From: Propionibacterium sp. oral taxon 192 str. F0372
GTDB lineage: Bacteria; Actinomycetota; Actinomycetes; Propionibacteriales; Propionibacteriaceae
Assembly: GCF_000413315.1 (NCBI RefSeq)
Contig: NZ_KE340297.1
Span: forward strand, 2,302,581-2,366,580
DNA: 64,000 nucleotides
Reading direction: 5' to 3'
Every line of letters begins with the position of its first letter. Position 1 is the stretch's first letter. The notes beneath the pieces were generated by a model. That model ran no database searches. It was given only the letters and a program-made list of their open reading frames with translations, and was not told the DNA's origin. The position numbers were made by a program, and so were the translations under genes. Of this stretch, positions 1 through 8,019 are shown one piece after another.

Positions 1-403
1 CCGAGGCCCCCACTCCGTGCAGGCCGCCGGTGGCGTTGTAGTTCCCGGTGCCGAATTTTCCGCCGGCATGCAGCTTGGTGTACACCACCTCGACCCCGAC
101 CAACCCGGTGCGCGGTTCCACATCAACAGGTACCCCGCGTCCCCGGTCGGCAACAGAAATTGAGCCGTCGGATTCCAGGGCCACTTCGATGTGTGAGCCG
201 AAGCCTGCCAGCGCCTCATCCACCGCATTGTCGATGATCTCCCACAGGCAGTGCATCAATCCGCGGGTATCGGTGGAACCGATATACATGGCAGGACGTT
301 TGCGCACCGCATCCAGGCCCTCAAGGACCAAGAGATTCTTCGCCTCGTAGTTCCTTGCAGAGCCCTGCTGGCTGTTCGACTTGGTCACTGGCACGGCGGG
401 CAT
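1..403 (-). CDS. parE: DNA topoisomerase (ParE/GyrB-type ATPase subunit), 5' part only
   Basis: This is the N-terminal GHKL ATPase part of a type IIA topoisomerase B subunit, which uses ATP to pass DNA strands and relax or decatenate the chromosome. The visible protein contains the family signature residues: [11 protein letters not shown], then IDNAVDEA (ATP-binding Asn/Glu region), a DRGRG turn, and LHAGGKFG leading into GGLHGVGAS at the window edge. The gene runs off the left end, so about two thirds or more is missing. Its position next to the DUF7455 gene and sigA is the usual actinobacterial place for the second (ParE-like) B subunit rather than gyrB near the origin. The start is uncertain: ATG at 403 or 406, or GTG at 388, are all in frame, and none has a clear ribosome-binding site. 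Confidence 0.85.
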   Translation of the reverse strand, partial: MPAVPVTKSNSQQGSARNYEAKNLLVLEGLDAVRKRPAMYIGSTDTRGLMHCLWEIIDNAVDEALAGFGSHIEVALESDGSISVADRGRGVPVDVEPRTGLVGVEVVYTKLHAGGKFGTGNYNATGGLHGVGAS

Positions 404-608
404 CATAATCAACCGGGTACAGCTTTGTCCGAGAACCACGCCACCAGCACCAGTTGGTTGGCAATGTTGCCCCGAGCTGTGATCTGTGCTCCGAAGTGGT
501 TCGTTCGCGAGGTAGTCTCAATGCAGGGAAGCAGCCGAGCGGGAATGTTCTCCGCACGGTCAGCATTCCAACAGTGGATGACAGGGCGTCACCGCTACAG
601 GAGGAACC

Positions 609-803
609 ATGGACGCAATGACTCTGGACCGACAGCTCACGGCCGAAGATCGCTGTGACCGTTGCAGTGCCCAAGCATACATGCGGGTCACCCTGCCCTC
701 CGGTGGAGAGTTGTTGTTCTGTGCCCACCACGGGAAGGTCCATCATGAGAAGCTGAACCAGGTCGCCCTACACATCCAGGATGAGACCCAGCAGCTCAGA
801 TGA
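609..803 (+). CDS. DUF7455 small zinc-ribbon-like protein
   Basis: A 64-residue protein with two metal-binding pairs, CDRC near residue 16 and CAHH near residue 38, separated by a short beta-rich stretch (RVTLPSGGELLFC). This pattern and length match the actinobacterial DUF7455 family, whose function is not known; members commonly sit beside the principal sigma factor and parE, as here. A strong ribosome-binding site (AGGAGG) lies just before the ATG at 609. The gene is convergent with hemG, and the last 8 bases of the two reading frames overlap (796-803). A zinc-ribbon role in nucleic-acid or protein binding is inference only. Confidence 0.8.
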   Translation: MDAMTLDRQLTAEDRCDRCSAQAYMRVTLPSGGELLFCAHHGKVHHEKLNQVALHIQDETQQLR

Positions 804-2244
804 CGCGCGCTTGATCGGCGGGCTCGTCCTTTTTGGGCGGGCCCGCCGTTGCATTTCCCATTACACCGATGGTGTCGAGGACCCGGTCGGCGGCACGTCG
901 CCCATCCGCCACGCAGTCAGGTACCCCGACCCCGTGTAACGCTGATCCGGCAACCACCACTTGAGGACAGAGCCGTTCCAGTTCCCCGTCGATCCTGGCC
1001 ACCCGCTCCAGGTGCCCGACGGTGTATTTCGGCATCACCTTCTGCCATCTGTCGATCCTGGTGATCAACGGATTTCCTTGCACCCCCAAGTATTTGGTGA
1101 GGTGTGCGGTGACTTCGCGCAGCACCACCTCGTCGGGGGCATCGACCAATGGTCCCCGCTTTGCCGGAATGAACACTCTCACCAAGAAGTGGCCCGCGGG
1201 AGCACGATCATCGAATTTGGCTGAGGACAAGGTCACCCCGCTGATCGGCCCCCGGTCACAGACCAGCCACCCCTGTGCGTTCACCGGATGCTCCATTGCC
1301 GAGGTCGGGTAACCGAGGGTGACCACCGTTGTGGATCCCAGCGGAATCTCATCCAGCACAGCTGCCAGATCCGGCATCCCGGGTTGCAGCAGCCGGGCCG
1401 TGGCACCGGGATCACAGGCCAGCACGATGGCATCAGCCTCGATCCGCTCTCCCGCCGCCTCGATCCAGCAGGAACCGATCCGATCCACTGGAGTCCCGAG
1501 TCGCATCTCGACACCGGCTTGTTCCAGCTGGGCCGTTAGCTCATCAATCAGGGAGCCCAGTCCCCTCGCCAAGGAATGGAAGGGGGGACCTGCCGGGGAT
1601 GTGCGTCGTGCTGCGGCACGTCCGGCACTCAGTGAGGCCAGCAACAGCGAGCGATACTCCTCCTCGTTGCGACGCAAAGATGGCAGGACCGCGTCCAGAC
1701 TCAACTCATCAACCCCGGCGCCATAGATTCCCCCGACCATCACCTCCGCATAGCCATCAACTATCCCGTCGCCGAGACGGCGACGCAGGAAGACACCGAT
1801 GGATTCGTCGCGACCGGGAATGAGCATTCTGGGGACCACCAGATCGCAGGCAGCCCTGAGCTTCTGTCGCCAAGTGAGGATTCTGGTGGTCATGAAGGGA
1901 CCGATTCTGGTGGGCAATACCATCCCCATGCCTGCCGGCATATCCTGCATCCGACCTCGTGACAGCAGATTCACCCGGCGCCCGGTCTGGACAGCGATCA
2001 CCTGGTCGGCCATACCCAACTCAGTGGCCAACTCAATCAGGGCCGGATTGCGGTCAATAAAAGAATCCGGGCCTGTCTCAATGAGGAAGCCGTGATCGGT
2101 GACGGTGTGGATCTTGCCACCAAACCGGTCATCTCGTTCCAGCAGGCATACCCGCGCTCCCCGGCGAGTGCACTGCCAGGCGGCCGACAACCCGGTGATG
2201 CCGCCGCCCACCACGATGACCCGAGCGGGTTGCGAGGAGATCAC
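796..2244 (-). CDS. hemG: Coproporphyrinogen/protoporphyrinogen oxidase, HemY (CgoX) type
   Basis: A 482-residue FAD-dependent porphyrinogen oxidase. The N-terminal dinucleotide-binding motif (VVGGGITGLSAAW, residues about 11-23), the GPDSF segment, and the C-terminal AGSALHGVGVPDCVADG motif that closes over FAD are all visible. In Gram-positive bacteria this HemY class oxidises coproporphyrinogen III to coproporphyrin III (CgoX activity) in the coproporphyrin-dependent haem pathway; the symbols hemG, hemY and cgoX are all used. It starts at a GTG overlapping the TGA of hemE (GTGA), so the two are translationally coupled. It is convergent with the DUF7455 gene. No ferrochelatase or hemQ gene is present in the window. 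Confidence 0.93.
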   Translation of the reverse strand: MISSQPARVIVVGGGITGLSAAWQCTRRGARVCLLERDDRFGGKIHTVTDHGFLIETGPDSFIDRNPALIELATELGMADQVIAVQTGRRVNLLSRGRMQDMPAGMGMVLPTRIGPFMTTRILTWRQKLRAACDLVVPRMLIPGRDESIGVFLRRRLGDGIVDGYAEVMVGGIYGAGVDELSLDAVLPSLRRNEEEYRSLLLASLSAGRAAARRTSPAGPPFHSLARGLGSLIDELTAQLEQAGVEMRLGTPVDRIGSCWIEAAGERIEADAIVLACDPGATARLLQPGMPDLAAVLDEIPLGSTTVVTLGYPTSAMEHPVNAQGWLVCDRGPISGVTLSSAKFDDRAPAGHFLVRVFIPAKRGPLVDAPDEVVLREVTAHLTKYLGVQGNPLITRIDRWQKVMPKYTVGHLERVARIDGELERLCPQVVVAGSALHGVGVPDCVADGRRAADRVLDTIGVMGNATAGPPKKDEPADQARVI

Positions 2245-3353
2245 ACGCCCGCCTCATGGATCAGATCAACAATGTGGGTGAGTACCCCTGGATCGGTCTG
2301 TTTGGGCACGCCGTGTCCGAGATTGAAGATGTGTCCTGCGGCTACCTGTCCCTGGGCCAGCACCTCAGCCACGGCCTGTTCGATGCACTCCATCGGAGCC
2401 GACAACATCCCGGGATCGAGATTTCCCTGAACGGGCACCGAGGCTCCCACATTCTGCGACGCAGCCGACAAAGTGATGTCAGAGCCCACCCCGATGACAT
2501 TGGCCCCGGCTTCGACCATCGCGGGAAGCAGGTGGGCGGTGCGTACCCCAAAATGGATCCGAGGCGTCCCGAACCCTCGCATTGCATTCAGCATCCGGCT
2601 AGCAGTAGGCATCACCCAACTGCGGTACTCTTGCTCGGTTAATTCTCCCACCCAGGAATCGAAGACCTGCACCGCGCTTGCCCCGGCAAGCACTTGGGCC
2701 GTGAGAAAGATCTCATTGAGCCGGGCAACCCAGTCGATCAGCCGGGTGAAGGAATCGAGATCGGTATGCATCATCGCCCGGATCCCAGAGTGGGACGCCG
2801 AGGGACGACCCTCAACTAGGTAGGAGGCTACCGTATAAGGCCCTCCACAGAATCCGATCAGTGGGGTGCCATTGAGCTCAGCAGTGAGCAATCGCACAGT
2901 CTCAATGATCGCTGACATGTCCGCGGAACCTACATCGGGTAACTCCGCAACATCGGCCGGGGTGCGGATTGGATCATCAATCACCGGGCCTGTTCCGGGC
3001 TCGATCCGCACATCCATTCCCGCCAGCTTCAGCGGCACCATGATGTCCGAGAACAGGATCGCCGCGTCGACATGGTGACGGCGTACCGGTTGCAGCGTGA
3101 TCTCCGTTGCCATCTCAGGGTTCAGGCAGGATTCCAGCATCGCGGTTCCACGTCGTATCGCCCGGTACTCGGGCAGGGATCTACCTGCTTGGCGCATAAA
3201 CCATACCGGGGTCGGTGCCCCACGCCGCCCACGGCAGGCACGCATGAAAGGGGAATTCAAGGTCCGCTCGTCGCGCAGTGCATGGTCGGCGGGCAACTGA
3301 TCCCCCGGTGATCCGGTATCCGAAGTGGAGGTGGTCTTTGTCATCGTGGACAT
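2241..3353 (-). CDS. hemE: Uroporphyrinogen decarboxylase
   Basis: About 370 residues. It decarboxylates the four acetate side chains of uroporphyrinogen III to give coproporphyrinogen III, the substrate of the oxidase encoded next to it. The UroD signature PVWFMRQAGRSLPEYR is intact near the N-terminus, and the GFCGGPYTVASYLVEG and GHGVPKQTDP motifs are present. I chose the ATG at 3353 (MSTMTK), which has AGGAGA 11 bases upstream; an in-frame ATG at 3434 would add 27 residues unlike the family, and a second ATG lies 3 codons downstream of my choice. About 45 residues precede the conserved domain, slightly long. The stop overlaps the hemG start. Confidence 0.93.
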   Translation of the reverse strand: MSTMTKTTSTSDTGSPGDQLPADHALRDERTLNSPFMRACRGRRGAPTPVWFMRQAGRSLPEYRAIRRGTAMLESCLNPEMATEITLQPVRRHHVDAAILFSDIMVPLKLAGMDVRIEPGTGPVIDDPIRTPADVAELPDVGSADMSAIIETVRLLTAELNGTPLIGFCGGPYTVASYLVEGRPSASHSGIRAMMHTDLDSFTRLIDWVARLNEIFLTAQVLAGASAVQVFDSWVGELTEQEYRSWVMPTASRMLNAMRGFGTPRIHFGVRTAHLLPAMVEAGANVIGVGSDITLSAASQNVGASVPVQGNLDPGMLSAPMECIEQAVAEVLAQGQVAAGHIFNLGHGVPKQTDPGVLTHIVDLIHEAGV

Positions 3354-3896
3354 GCTTTGGTCGTTCTCCTGCTCTCTGCGCCCAGCAGCACCAATCTGGC
3401 AGTCAGCCAGGATGTGAGCAACATTCCGCTGCATCGACCATCTCGAGTCGGATAAGGTTATCCTTGGTTAGCACACGACGGCGCAACGAAACCGGTCCGT
3501 TCCCATACCCAGGGCGTACTTGCGTCCACGTTTAATCGTGATTTCCCATATAGATTGGATCCGCCGACACGATGAGTGGGTCGTCTGGTGCAATCGGTGT
3601 CGGTGCCTACATCCAGTCGGAGAGCGAAGATGTGAGTAGCCACGTCAAGGATCACAGCCACCACGGTCCGCATGCGACGATTTCATTCTGCAACTTCGAG
3701 ACATGGTTGGCCCAGATCACCATTTCGACGGTGCGGAAAGCCGACAACGTGATGAGCACCCTTCGACAGCGTGGCCCTCCGAGCAATGCCTCCGTGATCG
3801 GATCTTGGCCTGAGGTTCCCGATGTCCCTCGGCATCGTCATTCCTAGTCAGTGCTTTACTCGGCTCCGCGACCTCCTGGTGACCGACCGTGTCCGA
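3354..3896. other. Intergenic region between hemE and sigA, no convincing gene
   Basis: This 543-base stretch lies downstream of sigA and upstream of hemE. Short open frames exist on both strands, but none has a good start site, family resemblance or coding-like third-position GC. It should hold the end of the sigA transcript and the promoter of hemE. The only structured piece I can point to is a DtxR/IdeR-like half-site near 3452-3470. Confidence 0.5.
3452..3470 (-). promoter_or_regulatory. Possible iron-regulator (DtxR/IdeR-like) site upstream of hemE
   Basis: The left part TAAGGTTA agrees well with one half of the DtxR/IdeR consensus (TTAGGTTAG-CTAACCTAA), and the right part repeats TTGGTTA in direct rather than inverted orientation. 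It lies about 100 bases upstream of the hemE start. Only about half of the 19 consensus positions agree, so this is weak evidence. Confidence 0.2.
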
Positions 3897-5210
3897 TCAC
3901 TCGAGATAGTCGCGCAGAATTTGCGAACGCGAGGGGTGACGCAGCTTCGACATGGTCTTGGATTCGATCTGGCGGATCCGCTCACGGGTGACACCGTAGA
4001 CCTTGCCGATCTCGTCCAAGGTTTTGGGTTGACCGTCGGTGAGCCCAAAACGCATCGACACGACACCGGCCTCGCGCTCCGACAAGGTGTCAAGGACATC
4101 GTGGAGTTGTTCTTGAAGCAAAGTGAAATTCACCGCATCGGCCGGAACGATCGCTTCGGAATCCTCGATCAGGTCACCAAATTCGGAGTCCCCATCCTCA
4201 CCCAGCGGGGTGTGCAAGGAAATCGGCTCACGACCGTACTTCTGGACCTCAACGACCTTCTCCGGAGTCATGTCCAACTCGGCGGCCAATTCCTCAGGCA
4301 GCGGCTCACGCCCCAGGTCTTGGAGCATCTGACGCTGTACTCGGGCCAGTTTGTTGATGACCTCAACCATGTGCACCGGTATCCGGATGGTACGTGCTTG
4401 GTCGGCCATCGCCCGGGTAATCGCCTGCTTGATCCACCAAGTGGCGTAGGTAGAGAATTTGTAACCTTTGGTGTAGTCGAATTTCTCGACGGCGCGGATC
4501 AAGCCCAGATTGCCCTCCTGGATGAGGTCCAGGAAGAGCATACCCCGGCCTGTGTAGCGCTTGGCCAAGGAGACCACCAATCGCAAGTTAGCCTCGAGCA
4601 AGTGGTTCTTTGCTCGGTGACCATCCTCGGTGATCCACTCATAGTCATCGAGATCGGTGTCGGCGACGTTGTTCAGAGTCATCTGTTCCTCGGCGAACAG
4701 TCCGGCTTCAATGCGCTTGGCGAGGCTCACCTCTTGCTCGGCGTTCAGCAGGGCGACCTTACCGATCTGCTTGAGATAATCCTTGACCGGGTCGGCTGTG
4801 GCGCCAGCGGAAACCACCTGCTGTTCCGGCTCGTCGGAGTCATCTGAATCGGAGACATCGAATGCCTGCTCCTCGGCGTTGATCTCGGCCTCATCCTTGG
4901 CGGCCTCCACTGAGTCGAAGTTTGAGTCATCGACATCGTCCAAATTGCGCTTCTTACCGCCTACAGTGAGCACGACATCGTCGCCGTCACGCTTCACCTC
5001 GACCTCAACGACCTGCTGGACGGCATCAGCGACGGTGGGTTGCTGCATGGCTGACTTCTTTTTCGAAGCGGTGGTGGACTTTTTCGCGGCGGTGGTGCGG
5101 CGGGTCGTCCTACGAGCGGTGGTCGACTCCTGTTCCTCTTCCGTCCCGGATGCCTTTGCCTTGGTGGCCTTAGACTTGGGTGCAGCCTTCTTGGTGGTGC
5201 TGGTCGTCAC
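3897..5210 (-). CDS. sigA: Principal RNA polymerase sigma factor (SigA/RpoD, HrdB type)
   Basis: The housekeeping sigma-70 factor, about 437 residues. The N-terminal ~140 residues are Lys/Ala/Thr-rich then acidic, as in actinobacterial principal sigmas. The core follows in order: region 1.2 ([15 protein letters not shown]), region 2 ([30 protein letters not shown], then [18 protein letters not shown] for -10 recognition and melting), region 3, and region 4 with the helix-turn-helix [21 protein letters not shown] chose the GTG at 5210 (VTTSTTKK), preceded by GAAAGG; upstream in-frame sequence back to 5294 does not look conserved. It is divergent from the sigB-like gene with a 284-base promoter region between them. 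Confidence 0.93.
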   Translation of the reverse strand: MTTSTTKKAAPKSKATKAKASGTEEEQESTTARRTTRRTTAAKKSTTASKKKSAMQQPTVADAVQQVVEVEVKRDGDDVVLTVGGKKRNLDDVDDSNFDSVEAAKDEAEINAEEQAFDVSDSDDSDEPEQQVVSAGATADPVKDYLKQIGKVALLNAEQEVSLAKRIEAGLFAEEQMTLNNVADTDLDDYEWITEDGHRAKNHLLEANLRLVVSLAKRYTGRGMLFLDLIQEGNLGLIRAVEKFDYTKGYKFSTYATWWIKQAITRAMADQARTIRIPVHMVEVINKLARVQRQMLQDLGREPLPEELAAELDMTPEKVVEVQKYGREPISLHTPLGEDGDSEFGDLIEDSEAIVPADAVNFTLLQEQLHDVLDTLSEREAGVVSMRFGLTDGQPKTLDEIGKVYGVTRERIRQIESKTMSKLRHPSRSQILRDYLE

Positions 5211-5401
5211 GGGGGGCCTTTCGGAGAACCGATGATTCTGGGCACGCCGGACGTCGAAGGCGTCAAGCGCTTCGTCAATAGTGCCACGCACCACCTACCA
5301 AAACCCAACTGGGTCACCCGATCGGTGTGCCAATCGGCCTGTGCACCCTTAGGACCGAACTAACCGCCACAGTCTACGACCATGGTCCCATCGCAGCCCC
5401 T

Positions 5402-5428
5402 ACGGTGGCCCGTTGTCATGGCCACCGT
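5402..5428. repeat. Inverted repeat between sigA and the sigB-like gene
   Basis: Perfect 9-base arms ACGGTGGCC and GGCCACCGT are separated by 9 bases. The repeat lies about 66 bases upstream of the sigB-like start, within the divergent promoter region. It could be an operator or a leader hairpin; no regulator can be named from the sequence. Confidence 0.45.
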
Positions 5429-5494
5429 GATGAAACAGAAACAAATCGGGCACCTCGGTGCGTTACACCGGATGCACGAAGGAAAGGCGGAAGC

Positions 5495-6433
5495 ATGGAT
5501 TCGAAGAGCAGAATTCGTACTAACGAGGGCATCGACGGCAAGGATTCCGTCGGTCTGTACCTGGAGTCCATCGCCAGAACTCCCCTGTTGAGTGCTGCCG
5601 AGGAGGTCTCACTCGCCAGGCGCATTGAGGTCGGCCTGTTCGCGCAGGCAGCACTGGAGGGCCGAGTGGCCACCTCGAACAAGGCTTCACGCGAGGAACT
5701 CGAGTTCTTGGTAACCGACGGTGAGGAGGCCATGCAGCATTTCGTCCGCGCGAATCTGCGGCTAGTGGTATCGGTTGCCCGTAAGTACGGGCGCTCCCAG
5801 ATGCCACTGCTGGATTTGGTTCAGGAAGGCAACACCGGGTTGATTCGCGCCGTCGAGAAGTTCGACTACGCCAAAGGGTACAAATTTTCTACCTACGCCA
5901 CTTGGTGGGTGCGTCAGGCGATCAGCCGGGGCATCGCCCAGCAGGGCCGGGTAGTGCGCCTCCCGGTGCACGTCGCCGAGCAGGTCAACCAGATCTCCGC
6001 GGTGCGCCGCAATCTGGAGCGCACACTTGGACGGGAGCCAGAGATCGGCGAGATCGCTGCCGAACTGGATCTGCCAGAAGACAAGGTCGTGGACCTCATC
6101 CGTTACTCCCGAGAACATGTCTCCCTGGATGCTCCCGTTGAGGAGGATGGTGATACCTCCTTGGGAGATCTGATCGCTAAGGAGACCGCACCCGGACCCG
6201 ACGAGGTCGTACTGTCTCAAGAAGACCGGGATCGTCTCGACGCGATGCTTGAGGGCCTCGACGAACGCTCGGCAGATGTCGTACGACGTCGTTACGGGCT
6301 CGTCGATGGCAGACAGGCCAAGCTGGCCGACATTGGTCAGATCTGGGGAATCACTGCGGAGCGGGTACGCCAGATTGAGCGGGCTGCCCTGGTGGTGCTG
6401 CGGCAGACCGGAGCAGTTCCCGCGACCCGCTGA
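5495..6433 (+). CDS. sigB: SigB-like group 2 sigma-70 factor
   Basis: A 312-residue primary-like sigma factor lacking the long N-terminal extension of SigA. Region 1.2 (VGLYLESIARTPLLSAAEEVSLARRIE), region 2 ([29 protein letters not shown], then [17 protein letters not shown]) and region 4 (KLADIGQIWGITAERVRQIE) are complete. Close similarity to SigA with a short N-terminus is typical of mycobacterial SigB and corynebacterial SigB, which support stationary-phase and stress transcription. The start is the ATG at 5495 (MDSKSR), with GGAAAGGCGG immediately upstream. It is divergent from sigA and ends at a strong hairpin shared with the convergent thioesterase gene. Confidence 0.88.
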   Translation: MDSKSRIRTNEGIDGKDSVGLYLESIARTPLLSAAEEVSLARRIEVGLFAQAALEGRVATSNKASREELEFLVTDGEEAMQHFVRANLRLVVSVARKYGRSQMPLLDLVQEGNTGLIRAVEKFDYAKGYKFSTYATWWVRQAISRGIAQQGRVVRLPVHVAEQVNQISAVRRNLERTLGREPEIGEIAAELDLPEDKVVDLIRYSREHVSLDAPVEEDGDTSLGDLIAKETAPGPDEVVLSQEDRDRLDAMLEGLDERSADVVRRRYGLVDGRQAKLADIGQIWGITAERVRQIERAALVVLRQTGAVPATR

Positions 6434-6453
6434 CGAAAATTGACTTCATACGT

Positions 6454-6492
6454 AAGTTGGGTGGTGCTGCACATTGCAACACCACCCAACTT
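6454..6492. terminator. Bidirectional hairpin terminator
   Basis: Perfect 13-base arms AAGTTGGGTGGTG and CACCACCCAACTT flank a 13-base loop. It sits between the convergent sigB-like and tesB genes. No long T-run follows on either strand. Confidence 0.75.
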
Positions 6493-6517
6493 GGTTGTTC
6501 CCTAGGTCTACATTGCC

Positions 6518-7402
6518 TCAACTGAGCACAGCACGGTCTTCGACCGGACGGATGAGTCCCTCTTGGGCAGTGGCAGACACCAACAGTTTGTTCTGGAAGA
6601 TGCGTCCCGACCCGTGTCCCAGCCCGCCGGAGGCCGACTGGGAGTACATGTCGTAGAGCAACCACTCATCGGCCCGGAAATCGCGGTGAAACCACATGGC
6701 GTGGTCCAGTGAGGCAGTCTGCAACTGCTTCGAGATGAATGCAACGGGATGCGGTACCGCCGAGACCGACAGCAGCGTCAGATCCGACATGTAGGCCAGC
6801 ATCGCCCGGTGGATCCGCGAATCAGTGGGCAGCATGTCCCGGGTGCGCATCCAGATTCTCATCGAGGCCACATGTCGCCCCGGTTTGATGACTCCACCCG
6901 GTGCCGAATCCCCCGCGAAACGTACGTCGAGGGCATCCCACTCCCGCCACAGCGGTGAGGGTCCGATGGTGGCATCCATGTACTCAACGAAAGTCGGGCA
7001 GTCCTCGGGGCCGGGAACATCGGAGGGCATCGGATCGGCGTGGTCCAAGCCGGGCTCAGTGATGTGGAAGGAGGCCGTCATCCGGAAAATTTCTTTGTCC
7101 TGGTCAGTGACCAGTTGCCGCCCGATCACCTGGCGGGTGCTGAACGAGCCACCATCCCGGATGTTCTCGGTGGCGAAGCAGATGTCGGCATCCGGGGCCC
7201 CCGGGCGGACAAAGCAAGCGTGCAGGGAATGCACCTGACGGTCATCAGGAACGGTTCGGTGAGCAGCCATCAGTGCTTGGGCGAGAACCTGCCCACCGTA
7301 GGTGCGTTGCATGAGAGTTCGCGGATGGGCCCCGACGCAATGATCACGGTCCGGGCCGGTGAGGGTGAGCAGGTCGACGACCGCCTGTGTTGTTGCTGGC
7401 AC
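6518..7402 (-). CDS. tesB: Acyl-CoA thioesterase II (TesB family)
   Basis: About 294 residues with the double hot-dog fold of TesB, which hydrolyses medium and long acyl-CoA to free acid and CoA. Recognisable features are RTYGGQVLAQAL near the N-terminus, the GGSFSTRQV segment, and LDHAMWFHRDFRADEWLLYD in the C-terminal half, followed by GRIFQN. The start is uncertain. A GTG at 7441 lies inside the loop of a hairpin that terminates the upstream gene, so I prefer the GTG at 7402 (VPATTQAV), although no good ribosome-binding site precedes it. Convergent with the sigB-like gene. Confidence 0.85.
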   Translation of the reverse strand: MPATTQAVVDLLTLTGPDRDHCVGAHPRTLMQRTYGGQVLAQALMAAHRTVPDDRQVHSLHACFVRPGAPDADICFATENIRDGGSFSTRQVIGRQLVTDQDKEIFRMTASFHITEPGLDHADPMPSDVPGPEDCPTFVEYMDATIGPSPLWREWDALDVRFAGDSAPGGVIKPGRHVASMRIWMRTRDMLPTDSRIHRAMLAYMSDLTLLSVSAVPHPVAFISKQLQTASLDHAMWFHRDFRADEWLLYDMYSQSASGGLGHGSGRIFQNKLLVSATAQEGLIRPVEDRAVLS

Positions 7403-7429
7403 ATCAACACTGTGCCACAACTCACACAA

Positions 7430-7458
7430 AGGGCCGGGCACGCTCGGTACCCGGCCCT
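7430..7458 (-). terminator. GC-rich hairpin downstream of the repeat-protein gene
   Basis: Arms AGGGCCGGG and CCCGGCCCT (9 bases, perfect) flank an 11-base loop. On the minus strand it follows the stop of the 7471-7848 gene by 12 bases and is followed by TTTG. It precedes or overlaps the tesB start region. Confidence 0.6.
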
Positions 7459-7470
7459 GGTTCGGTGTCT

Positions 7471-7848
7471 TCAGGACTGCTCGTCACGCTTGCCGAGGGA
7501 ACCCTTGAACTCGTTGAACTTGGCGGTTACCTCGCCCTTGAAATTCTCGAACTTGTCATCCAGGTCTGAATCGTCGTACTTGGCTTTCACATCATCGGCG
7601 ATCGACCGGTACTTGTCAGCCACGGTGGCGGTGAATCCCAAGAACTTCTCGTCTAGGTCGGTATCGTCCAGCTTGTCCTTCACCGTCCCCGAGAAACTCT
7701 CGTAGTGGGCTGCAACATCGGTACGGAAGGACTCCCACTTCTCGTCCAGATCGGAGTCCTCATACTTCTGCTTCACCTGGTCGGTGAACTCGTTGAGCTT
7801 CTCCTGGGTGGTGCGGGCGAATTCGGCGAATTTCTCGCTGAGGTCCAT
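7471..7848 (-). CDS. Small protein made of four 31-residue helical repeats, unknown function
   Basis: A 125-residue, highly charged protein. The motif D-L-(D/S)-(E/D)-K-(F/W) occurs at residues 2, 33, 64 and 95, giving an exact 31-residue period, and the intervening stretches (AEF..., ESF..., LGF..., ENF...) keep aromatic and hydrophobic spacing expected of amphipathic helices. There is no signal peptide or membrane segment. The ATG at 7848 has AGGAG 7 bases upstream, and a hairpin follows the stop. I do not recognise a named family. General resemblance to CsbD-like or apolipoprotein-like helical stress proteins is only compositional. It is divergent from treY. Confidence 0.8.
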   Translation of the reverse strand: MDLSEKFAEFARTTQEKLNEFTDQVKQKYEDSDLDEKWESFRTDVAAHYESFSGTVKDKLDDTDLDEKFLGFTATVADKYRSIADDVKAKYDDSDLDDKFENFKGEVTAKFNEFKGSLGKRDEQS

Positions 7849-8019
7849 GTGGTATCTCCTCAATCGTGGTCCTGTCCTTGACGGTAGCGGTCCCCAGGGT
7901 CGTAAGCCAAGGGGTGTTGATGATTTTCCCAAGTGCGCCCCTGTCAGCAACAGACGCCGATGCCCGGTGCCACCTGCGGCAGGTAGTTTTGGAGATACAC
8001 AGATCTTCTCGGAGGCCCG

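Noticed and set aside
3822-4847. Long open frame (341 codons) opposite sigA
   Set aside because: It is the antisense of a clear sigma-factor gene; high-GC genes commonly leave an open opposite frame. No family resemblance or start site.
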